DNA of 9,624 nt from Balneolales bacterium (GTDB taxonomy: Bacteria > Bacteroidota > Rhodothermia > Balneolales > Natronogracilivirgulaceae), in assembly GCA_007131625.1 (NCBI GenBank), contig SLQC01000012.1:1-9624 (forward strand), given 5' to 3'. Positions within the stretch are counted from its first letter, which is position 1. The number at the start of each line of letters is the position of its first letter. Position numbers and translations under genes: made by a program. Below, one piece after another: positions 1-7,837 of the stretch. The notes beneath the pieces are model-generated. The model was given only the letters and a program-made list of their open reading frames with translations. It did no database searches and was not told the DNA's origin.

Positions 1-55
1 AGTCATGATTCATTTCATGGAGGCTCCATGTGACGATAGCCATCAGAAAAATCAT

Positions 56-1228
56 ATGAACCCCCTTTTCAAAAAATTGGAACGAATTGCCGAAAAAAAA
101 GAACGGCGGGTAATCGGTTTAATGTCTGGCACCTCGATGGATGGACTGGACATCGCCCTTTGTCGGTTGTCCGGATCCGGTCCGGAAACCTCCTTTGAAC
201 TGGAGCGGTTTACGACCGTTACCTACCCGGCGGGTGTGCACCACCAGTTGATCGCATTCACATCAGCGGCATTTCTGGATCCTCAGTTATTGTGTGTTTG
301 GCATACCCATCTCGCCCATATATACTCCGACTATTTAAACGACGCTCTCCGGCAATGGAGGGTCACGCCGGACGAGGTCGATCTGGTGGCCAGCCACGGA
401 CAGACGCTTTTTCATGCTCCGAAACATAAACACAATCTCGAAGGAATGCCGCACGCAACGATGCAGATTGGAGACGGTGATCATATAGCGGCCCGAACCG
501 GAATTATCACGGTCAGCGATTTCCGGCAACGTGATACGGCTCGCGGTAACGAAGGAGCACCGTTGGCAGCATATGGCGATTATCTGCTTTTCAGTACGCG
601 GGAGGTCAACAGGATTCTTCTCAATATCGGCGGGATATCCAACTTCACCTGGCTGGCGGCCGGGTCGGATACATTCCCGCCTTTGAGCTTCGATACCGGG
701 CCGGGCAATACCCTTATCGACGCGGCTACCAGAAAACATTTCGACGGTATGAAATATGACAAGGGTGGCGGTCTGGCAGCCCGGGGTAAGATACATTACA
801 AGCTGCTGCAACTTCTCAAACAACATCCCTATTTCAAGAAACCGGCTCCCAAATCAACCGGATTCGAGGTGTTCCATTTGAACTGGGTGGAGCAGTGTAT
901 GTCCGACTACGGGATAGAACTGCCTGCGGAAGATCTGTTGGCGACGCTCACCCGTCTGACCGTCGACACCGTATCCGATCAGATCCGATTGATTCTTCCG
1001 GATGGCGAACCGGTCGAAGTATTTGTCAGCGGAGGAGGTGCTCATAACAACATGGTTATGAAGGGATTTATGGAGTCGATTGATCCATTGCCAGTGTCGA
1101 CAATAGATGCTCTGGGTGTGAGTGCTGATGCCAAAGAAGCCCTCCTTTTTGCGGCGTTGGCGAATGAACTTGTGTGTGGTAAAGAGACGCGGCTTCATCT
1201 TGGAAAAATATCATTGCCGGACGTATAA
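56..1228 (+). CDS. anmK: Anhydro-N-acetylmuramic acid kinase
   Basis: Cytoplasmic kinase of peptidoglycan recycling. It hydrolyses the 1,6-anhydro ring of anhydro-MurNAc and phosphorylates the sugar with ATP, giving MurNAc-6-phosphate. Family hallmarks are in order (numbered from the ATG at 56, 390 aa): SGTSMDG at 24-30 (N-terminal phosphate-binding loop), SHGQT at 113-117, IGDGD at 138-142, SDFRQRD at 154-160 (the segment expected to hold the catalytic Asp), GAPLA at 167-171, LLNIGGISN at 188-196, SFDTGPGN at 211-218, SGGGAHN at 325-331, and a C-terminal DAKEALLFA segment. Length is normal for the family. The frame is open to the window edge with other ATGs at 5 and 17. I prefer 56 because it leaves a short lead-in before the conserved RRVIGLMSGTS core, but the start is not settled. 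The usual AAGGQGAP stretch reads TARGNEGAP here. Third positions look more GC-rich than in the downstream operon. A link to that operon is not implied. Confidence 0.95.
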   Translation: MNPLFKKLERIAEKKERRVIGLMSGTSMDGLDIALCRLSGSGPETSFELERFTTVTYPAGVHHQLIAFTSAAFLDPQLLCVWHTHLAHIYSDYLNDALRQWRVTPDEVDLVASHGQTLFHAPKHKHNLEGMPHATMQIGDGDHIAARTGIITVSDFRQRDTARGNEGAPLAAYGDYLLFSTREVNRILLNIGGISNFTWLAAGSDTFPPLSFDTGPGNTLIDAATRKHFDGMKYDKGGGLAARGKIHYKLLQLLKQHPYFKKPAPKSTGFEVFHLNWVEQCMSDYGIELPAEDLLATLTRLTVDTVSDQIRLILPDGEPVEVFVSGGGAHNNMVMKGFMESIDPLPVSTIDALGVSADAKEALLFAALANELVCGKETRLHLGKISLPDV

Positions 1229-1313
1229 CGTTCAACCGCAAGTCAAATCAGTGGTTCCGTAATGGAATCATTTATCCGATCCGACTTTTCCGGATATGGT
1301 TTTACCCATCCCT

Positions 1314-1355
1314 TGATCTGGTTCACCACAAGCCGTTTTCTGATTCACCAGATCA
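1314..1355 (+). terminator. Possible hairpin terminator downstream of anmK
   Basis: A perfect 9-bp inverted repeat, TGATCTGGT (1314-1322) and ACCAGATCA (1347-1355), encloses a 24-base loop. A T-rich stretch follows (TTTTGG at 1360-1365, then a T-run at 1370-1374). It lies 86 bases past the anmK stop. The large loop and the interrupted U-tract make it a weak intrinsic terminator candidate, and it could be a chance dyad. Confidence 0.3.
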
Positions 1356-1601
1356 TCGATTTTGGATAGTTTTTAAAAGGATTTTGCTTTTTACGTTGCG
1401 TGTTCAGCAGTTAGTCGGTTAACCCGAGTTGTTGAGAATCTTCCATTATACCGGTATGAATAAATAATTGCATATAACGCCAATAAGTTATTAATATCAC
1501 AACACTTAATCACCTATTAGAGATTTACAAAACCAGCTATTTTACGTATGGAACAATTTTTTTTGAGAAAATCTAAAAAATAAAATGTGACACGATTTAT
1601 T

Positions 1602-1630
1602 TTGACATTGTCTATTAATTATGTTATATC
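1602..1630 (+). promoter_or_regulatory. Candidate promoter of the susC-like operon
   Basis: TTGACA at 1602-1607 is a perfect sigma70 -35 hexamer. It is spaced by 17 bases from TATATC at 1625-1630. The same stretch partly fits the Bacteroidota pattern, with TTTG at 1601-1604 and a TAnnT-type box at 1625, but the TTTG end of the -7 box is not matched. If used, transcription would start near 1637, leaving a leader of about 225 bases before the ATG at 1862. Confidence 0.4.
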
Positions 1631-1658
1631 TTAGGTGTAAGGTTAGTGAATGTATTAG

Positions 1659-1680
1659 CATATGTATATGTATACATATG
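1659..1680. repeat. Perfect 10-bp inverted repeat in the susC leader
   Basis: CATATGTATA (1659-1668) and TATACATATG (1671-1680) are perfect reverse complements separated by TG. The dyad begins about 28 bases after the candidate -10 box. It could be a repressor operator just downstream of the start site, or a near-loopless AT-rich stem whose tip would have to open. The alternating AT-rich composition makes some symmetry likely by chance, but ten matched pairs is more than expected. Confidence 0.55.
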
Positions 1681-1701
1681 GCAATCGCACGTAATGGTAA
1701 T

Positions 1702-1754
1702 CATTTAAAAACATAAAATAAATGAGATTATGTTTATGTGGCTTTTTTTAAATG
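1702..1754 (+). repeat. Long AT-rich stem-loop in the susC leader (possible attenuator)
   Basis: The outer arms CATTTAAAAA (1702-1711) and TTTTTAAATG (1745-1754) pair perfectly over 10 bp. They continue directly into the inner arms CATAAA (1712-1717) and TTTATG (1733-1738), with TGGCTT (1739-1744) bulged on the 3' side. The 7-T run at 1743-1749 lies in the outer 3' arm. If only the inner stem formed (7 bp as ACATAAA/TTTATGT), it would be followed by GGC and the T-run and could act as a weak terminator. The structure is directly visible; a regulatory role is inference. Confidence 0.45.
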
Positions 1755-1861
1755 TATCCGCATACCATATATGAGTGTTAGAAAATAAGGGAAGAATGGT
1801 AAATACGATTTTACAGCTTTAAACTACTCAATGTAATGCAAATCTAATACCTCGTAAGTCC

Positions 1862-4800
1862 ATGAAAACAGATACCATATACAGGGTTTCCCTGAAAACT
1901 GTCGGGCTAATAGCAGGAATGCTACTTTTTGTAATGATGCTGATGAGGACCGGACAGGATGTTTATGCCACTCAAAATTTTATTAGTGGCACTGATAACA
2001 TGATAAATACGAATATGAATGGTGAAGCTTCCGGTGAAGAGGAACGTGTAACCGAGATGTTTCAACAACCTATCCAGGGATTGGTAACAGATGTAGAAAC
2101 AGGTGAAACTCTTCCAGGAGTCAATATTGTAGTGAAAGGGACTACAATAGGTGCGGCCTCAAACAATGCAGGACAATTTCAAATCGATGCTCCCACATTG
2201 GAGGATACCCTGATCTTTTCATACATTGGCTACCTGGAGCTGGAAGTTCCAATTGACGGTCGTTCAGAAATTAACGTTGAGATGATTCCCATAGCAATTT
2301 ATGGTGAAGAGTTGGTCGTTGTTGGTTATGGTACGCAAAGAGCTGCAAATATTACAGGGAGCATTGCCAGGATAAGTGCGGCGGACGTGGCAAAGGTTGC
2401 AACACCAACGGTTACTCAATCTTTGCAGGGACAGGCACCAGGTGTTTTTATTAAAAATATGAATGCTCAGCCCGGCCAAAACTCTTCTACTATCAATATC
2501 CGCGGTTTTGGAACGCCTCTTTTTATTGTAGATGGCATACCGGTTTCTCAAAGGGTTTTTGAAGAGCTCGACCCCAATGATATTGAAGAGTTGAATGTTT
2601 TGAAAGATGCTGCTTCCGCAGCAGCGTATGGAGCCAGGGCTGGTAATGGTGTGATTATTGTTCAAACAAAACGGGGAAGAGAAACTCCACCCCAGTTCTC
2701 ATATAAAAGTGAAATAGCGACCCAATATTTTCTGCCACATGCTATTCCTGACGTTGTAAGCTCGGTTGAATATTTGGAAATGTATAATGTCGTAGAGGAA
2801 TCCAAGGGAAATCCACCGCGATACTCCTCTGAAATGATTGAAAATTACAGACAACACCTGGGTGGTTCAGACCCTGTAAATTTTCCCAATTCGAATGCGT
2901 ATGAGGCGGTATTGAAAAATTATGCACCGATGACGCAACACACTTTGAATGTTAGAGGTGGTACAGAAAGCGTATCGTACTTCCTCTCCGGTGGCTGGTT
3001 CGGTCAAAAAGGTATGTTGCGGTCTGATGATATGAGATTTAACCGGTATAATTTACGTTCAAATTTGGATGTATCACTGACAGAGAGGTTAAGTTTAGGG
3101 TTGGACCTGAGTCTTACTACCAGGGATTATATTGGTCCGGATGGAGAATTGGACGGTGGTCTTGGTTTGAGGCTTCGTCGCTGGCGCCCATTTTATTCGC
3201 TTGAAATGCTCCCGGACGGCAGGTATAGAGGATATGGTACAACCGAAAATCCGTTAGCCCTTTCGCATATAGATGAAATTGGCTATGATAAATGGAATGC
3301 CTATTATGGAGACGTGAAAACGAGTATGAGTTACGAGTTGCCTTATGGATTTCATACAAGAGCAGTCTTTAATTATTCCCAGAATAATTTCAGTCAAAAA
3401 TCATATAAAAGGCGCAGCGAACAATACTCGTATAATTTAGCTACGGACGTATATAGTTTGGAACGTGTTTCTAATTCAAACCCACAGTTGCGCCAGCGGA
3501 ATGACGAAACCCAGGAAGTAAACTTTCAATATTTCCTGGAATCGGATCATACTTTTGCGCGGAATCATCAATTGAGGGGCATGTTGGTATATGAATATCT
3601 CTCCGATACTTATGGCAGAATTGATGCATGGCGGGAGGGATATGAGATTGATATGGATCAACTGTTTGCCGGTCCGGCCGGTTCTCAGTTCAACGACAGT
3701 AGAGCTCGAGTGGATGGTCGGGTGGGTTATATTGGCCGGTTGAGTTACAATTATGCGGGAAGATATTCCCTGGAAACTACCACCAGAGTAGATGCTTCTC
3801 CACGATTCCCGTCCGATACACGTTGGGGAGTCTTTCCATCTGTCTCTGCTGCATGGACCATTTCGGAAGAATCATTCATGCGAGATAGTCAGGCAATGGA
3901 CTTTGTAACGAATTTAAGACTTCGTGCTTCATATGGCAGGCTTGGTTATGATGCGATCGGAGATTTCCAATATTTGTCAACGTATTCGTTTGGTAGTCAA
4001 TATATATACGACAACAGCCTGGTGCGTGGAATAAGTGCTGACAGGATGCCCAATCATCGAATTACCTGGGAAAAAATGGATGTGAGAAATATTGGTATTT
4101 ATTTTAACCTGTGGAGCAGAGCATTTGAAGGTGAAATTGACCTTTATCAAAGAGACCGGTTTGATGTTTTGGGATCTCGTATCAGGGATATCCCCGCAGT
4201 AGTGGGAGCAGCTATGCCGACGGAAAATTATCGGGAATTCCGGAACAGGGGATGGGAGATAATGTTGAGACATACCCGTTTAATCGCTCGCGGGGGCTCC
4301 TTTTCTATTGGCGGGAATTTCTCCTATAATCGCGAATTTACAATATTCACTGACGAACCGGCATTTGCAAACAAGGAACTTGAAAGAAGAAATTCGCGCA
4401 TTGACAGATGGAGTGATGAGGTTTGGTTGCTTCCAACCGACGGTCTTTTCACATCTCAGGATGAAATTGATAACTGGGCAGATATTGATGGCCGGAGCAA
4501 TGCTACGATTCAAGTTGGCGATGTTCGATTTATTGATACCAATGGTGATGGAAGAATAACAGCTGAAGATATGATTGTAGTCGGTTCAGGTCACCTTAGA
4601 GGGCGTTCTCCCAGAATGAGTTATGGAATCAATACATCAGCAAACTGGAGAGGTTTTGATTTTTTCATGGCATGGCAAGGAGCCGGTTTGTTCGGTTACA
4701 GTTTGTATGAAAGTGGTACCGGTAACGAGTTGCACGCCGCTTTCCGATCTGATGGTGTTCCATTGGCACATCACAGGGATGATTCTTATATCCCCGAAGG

Positions 4801-5137
4801 GCAAGATTGGCGTCCGCCCAACACGAATGCAAGATGGCCCAGACTCGTTGACAGTGAGTCATATAGAGCTTCGCCAAGTTATCGAAGTAGTGAATTTTGG
4901 TGGATAAACGGACAGTATTTGCGCCTCAGACAGGTGCAGATAGGGTACGCTCTCCCGCCCAATATAGTGAATGCATTAGGAATGCATGGATTTAGGGTAT
5001 ATGCTTCCGGATATAACCTGCTCACATTTTCTGAACTTGATTTTATGGATCCTGAAATGGATGAAGGGGCAAGCCGGCAAGGTTACTACTATCCTCAGAC
5101 GGGCACTTTTCACCTGGGAATTGAATTGAATTTTTAA
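1862..5137 (+). CDS. SusC/RagA-type TonB-dependent outer-membrane transporter
   Basis: Outer-membrane barrel expected to import an oligosaccharide or similar ligand, powered by TonB-ExbBD, with the SusD-like protein encoded next as its lid. At 1091 aa it has normal SusC length. In order: a signal peptide ending VYA (likely cleavage after residue 36); a linker; a carboxypeptidase-regulatory-like domain from about 71 to 146 (IQGLVTDVETGETLPGV... start); the SusC-typical EELVVVGYGTQ at 149-159 in the TonB-box region; a plug of about 160-275 with INIRGFG and LFIVDGIPV (220-228); the LNVLKDAASAAAYGARAGNGV signature region; then a large beta barrel. A calcium-loop-like DTNGDGRI begins at residue 892, as is common in SusC proteins. 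The chain ends in LGIELNF with a C-terminal Phe, typical of barrel proteins. There is no N-terminal secretin/TonB (STN) extension, so anti-sigma-factor signalling is not expected. No strong Shine-Dalgarno precedes the ATG. The substrate cannot be deduced. Confidence 0.95.
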   Translation: MKTDTIYRVSLKTVGLIAGMLLFVMMLMRTGQDVYATQNFISGTDNMINTNMNGEASGEEERVTEMFQQPIQGLVTDVETGETLPGVNIVVKGTTIGAASNNAGQFQIDAPTLEDTLIFSYIGYLELEVPIDGRSEINVEMIPIAIYGEELVVVGYGTQRAANITGSIARISAADVAKVATPTVTQSLQGQAPGVFIKNMNAQPGQNSSTINIRGFGTPLFIVDGIPVSQRVFEELDPNDIEELNVLKDAASAAAYGARAGNGVIIVQTKRGRETPPQFSYKSEIATQYFLPHAIPDVVSSVEYLEMYNVVEESKGNPPRYSSEMIENYRQHLGGSDPVNFPNSNAYEAVLKNYAPMTQHTLNVRGGTESVSYFLSGGWFGQKGMLRSDDMRFNRYNLRSNLDVSLTERLSLGLDLSLTTRDYIGPDGELDGGLGLRLRRWRPFYSLEMLPDGRYRGYGTTENPLALSHIDEIGYDKWNAYYGDVKTSMSYELPYGFHTRAVFNYSQNNFSQKSYKRRSEQYSYNLATDVYSLERVSNSNPQLRQRNDETQEVNFQYFLESDHTFARNHQLRGMLVYEYLSDTYGRIDAWREGYEIDMDQLFAGPAGSQFNDSRARVDGRVGYIGRLSYNYAGRYSLETTTRVDASPRFPSDTRWGVFPSVSAAWTISEESFMRDSQAMDFVTNLRLRASYGRLGYDAIGDFQYLSTYSFGSQYIYDNSLVRGISADRMPNHRITWEKMDVRNIGIYFNLWSRAFEGEIDLYQRDRFDVLGSRIRDIPAVVGAAMPTENYREFRNRGWEIMLRHTRLIARGGSFSIGGNFSYNREFTIFTDEPAFANKELERRNSRIDRWSDEVWLLPTDGLFTSQDEIDNWADIDGRSNATIQVGDVRFIDTNGDGRITAEDMIVVGSGHLRGRSPRMSYGINTSANWRGFDFFMAWQGAGLFGYSLYESGTGNELHAAFRSDGVPLAHHRDDSYIPEGQDWRPPNTNARWPRLVDSESYRASPSYRSSEFWWINGQYLRLRQVQIGYALPPNIVNALGMHGFRVYASGYNLLTFSELDFMDPEMDEGASRQGYYYPQTGTFHLGIELNF

Positions 5138-5186
5138 TCATTCCATTCCATTCATCCAAAATGTTTAATGCATAATTATTAATCAC

Positions 5187-6923
5187 ATGAAGAATCTAAT
5201 AAAATTTTTAATAACAGGTTTGATGGCCATTGTCATGGGATCATGTATCGATGTATTGAACCAGGATCCGGTTGACAGAATAAGTGACGCCGTTGTTTGG
5301 CAGTCAGAAGAATATATTGAAGGCTATGTCGTGGATTTGTATGCACGTTTACCAATTATTAGCTTTCATGCCGGATTTATAAAATCAACTTACGAGGCTA
5401 CCGGAAATGTGAACGACCAAAATCAATGGAACTTTACCACCGGTGGTATGTCAAGTACTTCTGAGAGTCATGGTTACTGGAACTATGGTTATATAAGGGA
5501 CATTAATATTTTTCTGGAGGAAATTGGTGACTCCCCTATTTTTGAAAGGACCAGAGACCGACTGGAAGGAGAAGTAAGAGCGATCAGAGCGATGGTCTAT
5601 TTCGAGAAGCAAAAACGCTATGGTGGGGTTCCGTTGGTGGATGAAGTTATTGATCCCTTTGAGGAGATACCCGAGAGATTTTTAGTTCGCAGTACTGAAG
5701 AGCAGATTGCTGATTTTATAGACCAGGAACTGGAAAGGGCCATTGAATTATTGGAGGAAAATGATACACCAAAAGGACGTATTAATCGATGGACCGCTTA
5801 TGCTGTAAAAGCGAGGGCCAATTTATGGGCGGCTTCCATTGCGAAGTTTGGTACGGTAGACGGGGAGGTTGGCATCCCGGCCGGAAGAGCAGATGAATTC
5901 TATGGAAAAGCTGCAGCTGCAGCTACCGCAGTGATAGAATCCGGCAGATATAGTCTATATGATGAATTCACTGATAGAAAAGAAAATTACTATAACCTGT
6001 TTTTGGATCAAAGTAACAGTGAGGTGATTTTCGAACGAGTCTTTGATGGTGTTAATATAGGCCATAGTTTTAATAATGCTTCACCACCAACGAGATTTTC
6101 CGATGGACATGGTGCGGGTGTCAATCCATTATTGGAAAGATTGCTTATGTATGAAAATATTGACGGTTCAGATGATCAACCGGAATTTGGCCCCGATCAT
6201 TTATATGTAGATGGTAGTGAACCGTGGGCAAATAAAGATCCAAGGCTTCATGCAAGTGTACTTTTCCAGGGGGAAGAGGCCTGGGGTACTACCATTCAAT
6301 CTTATGAAGGATTGGACCCAGATCCAACACCAAACCCGGGTGCCATTATTTCTGATCATGCTGTCCAATACGAAGGTATTGAAACGGTGGGTATTGACAG
6401 TAGAAGATACCTGGCTGAAACAAATACCAGCTCAGGTTTTTACAACCGGAAATACGTACACGATACACCTTTGGTTTCGACCAACAGAGATGATACCAAC
6501 TGGATTGAATATCGATTGGGAGAAATGTATTTGACCCTGGCAGAAGCCGAATTTGAATTAGGAAATACAGGTCCGGCAGCCACTGCTTTAAACGCAACCC
6601 GTGAAAGAGCAGGTATTAGTTTGGTTGATGCCGGAAGTATCGCGCAGGAACGTGTTCGTCTCGAAAGATTGAATGAATTGGCACAGGAAAATCACGCCTG
6701 GTGGGATCATAGAAGGTGGAGGAATGCCATTGAATATTTGAATCGGACTGAACCGCTAAGTGGATTACGTACGATTCTGCATTATGAAACAGGGCAATAC
6801 TATTTTCTGGATTTGGAAGCTGAAGTGTTTACTCGCCACTTCAGAGTAGAACATTACTATCATCCAATTACAGAAAGCAGGATTGAAAATCAGCCTCAGT
6901 TAACGCAGAATCCAGGGTATTAA
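5187..6923 (+). CDS. SusD/RagB-type nutrient-binding surface lipoprotein
   Basis: Surface lipoprotein that binds the ligand and closes over the SusC barrel as a lid. At 578 aa it has normal family length. The signal peptide ends in the lipobox VMGSC, with Cys20 as the lipidated residue, followed by the typical IDVLNQDP. Family features follow: RAIRAMVYFEKQKRYGGVPLV (helical TPR region), a RSTEEQIADFIDQEL helix, INRWTAYAVKARANL, SNSEVIFER, then EYRLGEMYLTLAEAEFELGN with ALNATRERAGI, and HAWWDHRRW. The C-terminus HPITESRIENQPQLTQNPGY is the classic SusD ending. It starts 49 bases after the SusC stop and is followed 29 bases later by the next gene, so the three are very likely one transcript. 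I see no truncation or missing region. SusD folds do not reveal the glycan, so the substrate stays unknown. Confidence 0.96.
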   Translation: MKNLIKFLITGLMAIVMGSCIDVLNQDPVDRISDAVVWQSEEYIEGYVVDLYARLPIISFHAGFIKSTYEATGNVNDQNQWNFTTGGMSSTSESHGYWNYGYIRDINIFLEEIGDSPIFERTRDRLEGEVRAIRAMVYFEKQKRYGGVPLVDEVIDPFEEIPERFLVRSTEEQIADFIDQELERAIELLEENDTPKGRINRWTAYAVKARANLWAASIAKFGTVDGEVGIPAGRADEFYGKAAAAATAVIESGRYSLYDEFTDRKENYYNLFLDQSNSEVIFERVFDGVNIGHSFNNASPPTRFSDGHGAGVNPLLERLLMYENIDGSDDQPEFGPDHLYVDGSEPWANKDPRLHASVLFQGEEAWGTTIQSYEGLDPDPTPNPGAIISDHAVQYEGIETVGIDSRRYLAETNTSSGFYNRKYVHDTPLVSTNRDDTNWIEYRLGEMYLTLAEAEFELGNTGPAATALNATRERAGISLVDAGSIAQERVRLERLNELAQENHAWWDHRRWRNAIEYLNRTEPLSGLRTILHYETGQYYFLDLEAEVFTRHFRVEHYYHPITESRIENQPQLTQNPGY

Positions 6924-6952
6924 TCCTCAATTAATTTAAAAACATTTATATC

Positions 6953-7669
6953 ATGAAAAAGGTGACTACTTATATCATGAATACTGTACGTACAGTGTTA
7001 AGATATCCGGCCATTTTATTAATAACGATAATAATGGCATCCGGATTTGGCTGTGATGATGGACGTATTACGGATTGGGGTCATGATGGTCAGATTCAAG
7101 GACAAATTTTGGATCCATCCGGAAACATTGTCTCGGGTGATATTACAAATACGACTCTCACCGTTTTTGCTTTAGGTGAACTGGATGATCTGCCTATGCA
7201 AATACGGGTAAAAGGGGATGGTACATATGCCAATACACATTTATATCCTCAATCATATGAAGTCTGGATTGAGGGCCCGGTAGATGCACCAGATCCAGTT
7301 ACAATAGATCTGTCAGGAGATCCTGTTGTACACAATATCACTGTAACTCCGTTTCTGACCATCCCCCCTCCTGCATTAGTTGGTAGTCCTTCGACCAATG
7401 AAGTAACGGTTAGCTACCAGATCACAGAAAATAATGGGAATGTAGCAGAGGTGAGAACGGTATATGTCAGTACCGTTTCATATCCGAGTTCATCAACGGG
7501 GAGTGGTGGTCATTTTCATACCAGACAAGCAAACGTGGATGATAATGAGGGTACTGTGACGGTAGGTGATCTTGAATCGGATACCAGATATTTCATTCGT
7601 GTTGCAGCAAGAGCGGCTGCGACTTCTGAGTGGAACATAAGTGATCAAATTGTTATCGAAACTCCTTAA
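6953..7669 (+). CDS. Small SusCD-associated lipoprotein, DUF3823-like
   Basis: 238 aa, third gene of the operon. A signal peptide with h-region AILLITIIMASGFG ends at Cys34, followed by DD, giving a lipoprotein probably anchored in the outer membrane. A second ATG at residue 9 (6977) would give a more usual signal length; 6953 is kept because of the AT-rich lead-in and MKK start. The mature part begins with a carboxypeptidase-regulatory/transthyretin-like fold (GQIQGQILDPSGNIVSG, about 47-63), continues with GDGTYANTHLYPQSYEVWIEGP and VTPFLTI, then a second beta-sandwich-like half (EVTVSYQI, VYVSTVSYP, LESDTRYFIRVAARA) resembling an FN3/Ig fold. This order recalls the DUF3823 family, which commonly follows SusD genes. 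The match is from memory of the pattern, not a search. Likely an accessory surface glycan-binding subunit; no catalytic motif is seen. Confidence 0.8.
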   Translation: MKKVTTYIMNTVRTVLRYPAILLITIIMASGFGCDDGRITDWGHDGQIQGQILDPSGNIVSGDITNTTLTVFALGELDDLPMQIRVKGDGTYANTHLYPQSYEVWIEGPVDAPDPVTIDLSGDPVVHNITVTPFLTIPPPALVGSPSTNEVTVSYQITENNGNVAEVRTVYVSTVSYPSSSTGSGGHFHTRQANVDDNEGTVTVGDLESDTRYFIRVAARAAATSEWNISDQIVIETP

Positions 7670-7683
7670 ACTTTAGTATAATT

Positions 7684-7723
7684 TAAACCAGCGTAATTTC
7701 CCTCGGACCAATTCGCTGGTTTA
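7684..7723. terminator. Strong hairpin between convergent genes (possible bidirectional terminator)
   Basis: TAAACCAGCG (7684-7693) and CGCTGGTTTA (7714-7723) are perfect 10-bp arms. After a one-base bulge (7694) the stem extends by AATT/AATT (7695-7698 with 7710-7713), leaving an 11-base loop. It starts 15 bases after the stop of the DUF3823-like gene and 115 bases from the stop of the opposing hydrolase gene, the usual place for a shared terminator. No U-tract of four or more follows on the plus strand, so rho-independent action is uncertain; it may act as a 3' stabilising stem. Confidence 0.6.
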
Positions 7724-7837
7724 GTGGTGGTGCGCCCTGAGAGGTATTTCATTGCCTATGCAAAATGGTGAACCGATTGTTCTTTTTCATGGACGATAAT
7801 GTTTAGTTGCAGATATGTTCATACTTTATTTTAAAGG

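Larger units (their letters stand above)
1229..1861. other. 633-base AT-rich gap between anmK and the susC-like gene
   Basis: I see no credible coding region on either strand. The first ~200 bases are moderately GC-rich and hold short inverted repeats that may end anmK transcription. From about 1440 the sequence becomes very AT-rich. It holds a small perfect palindrome (ATACCGGTAT, 1448-1457), a candidate promoter (1602-1630), a 10-bp-arm inverted repeat (1659-1680) and a long AT-rich stem (1702-1754). The last ~100 bases before the ATG hold only minor dyads, such as GTAAA/TTTAC at 1799-1814, and no clear Shine-Dalgarno sequence. Confidence 0.7.

Noticed and set aside
335..826. Minus-strand open frame of 163 codons inside anmK
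   Set aside because: It is antisense to a gene with all family motifs, and its translation has no recognisable domain.
1276..1295. Hairpin ATCCG/CGGAT as the anmK terminator
   Set aside because: Only five base pairs and followed by a short interrupted T stretch; too weak to call.
1448..1457. Perfect palindrome ATACCGGTAT as a regulator site shared with 9586-9607
   Set aside because: It shares only ACCGGT with the later site, the symmetry stops at 10 bases, and it is too short to separate from chance.
2264..2665. Minus-strand open frame inside the susC-like gene
   Set aside because: Cys/Asn/Arg-rich translation typical of a mirrored frame; the plus strand is clearly the SusC plug domain.
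5138..5186. CATTC tandem motif between the SusC and SusD genes
   Set aside because: Only about three imperfect copies (TCATTCCATTCCATTCATCC); a chance low-complexity stretch.
7724..7837. Remnant gene in the convergent gap
   Set aside because: All frames are broken by stops or give no recognisable protein fragment; nothing supports a pseudogene.
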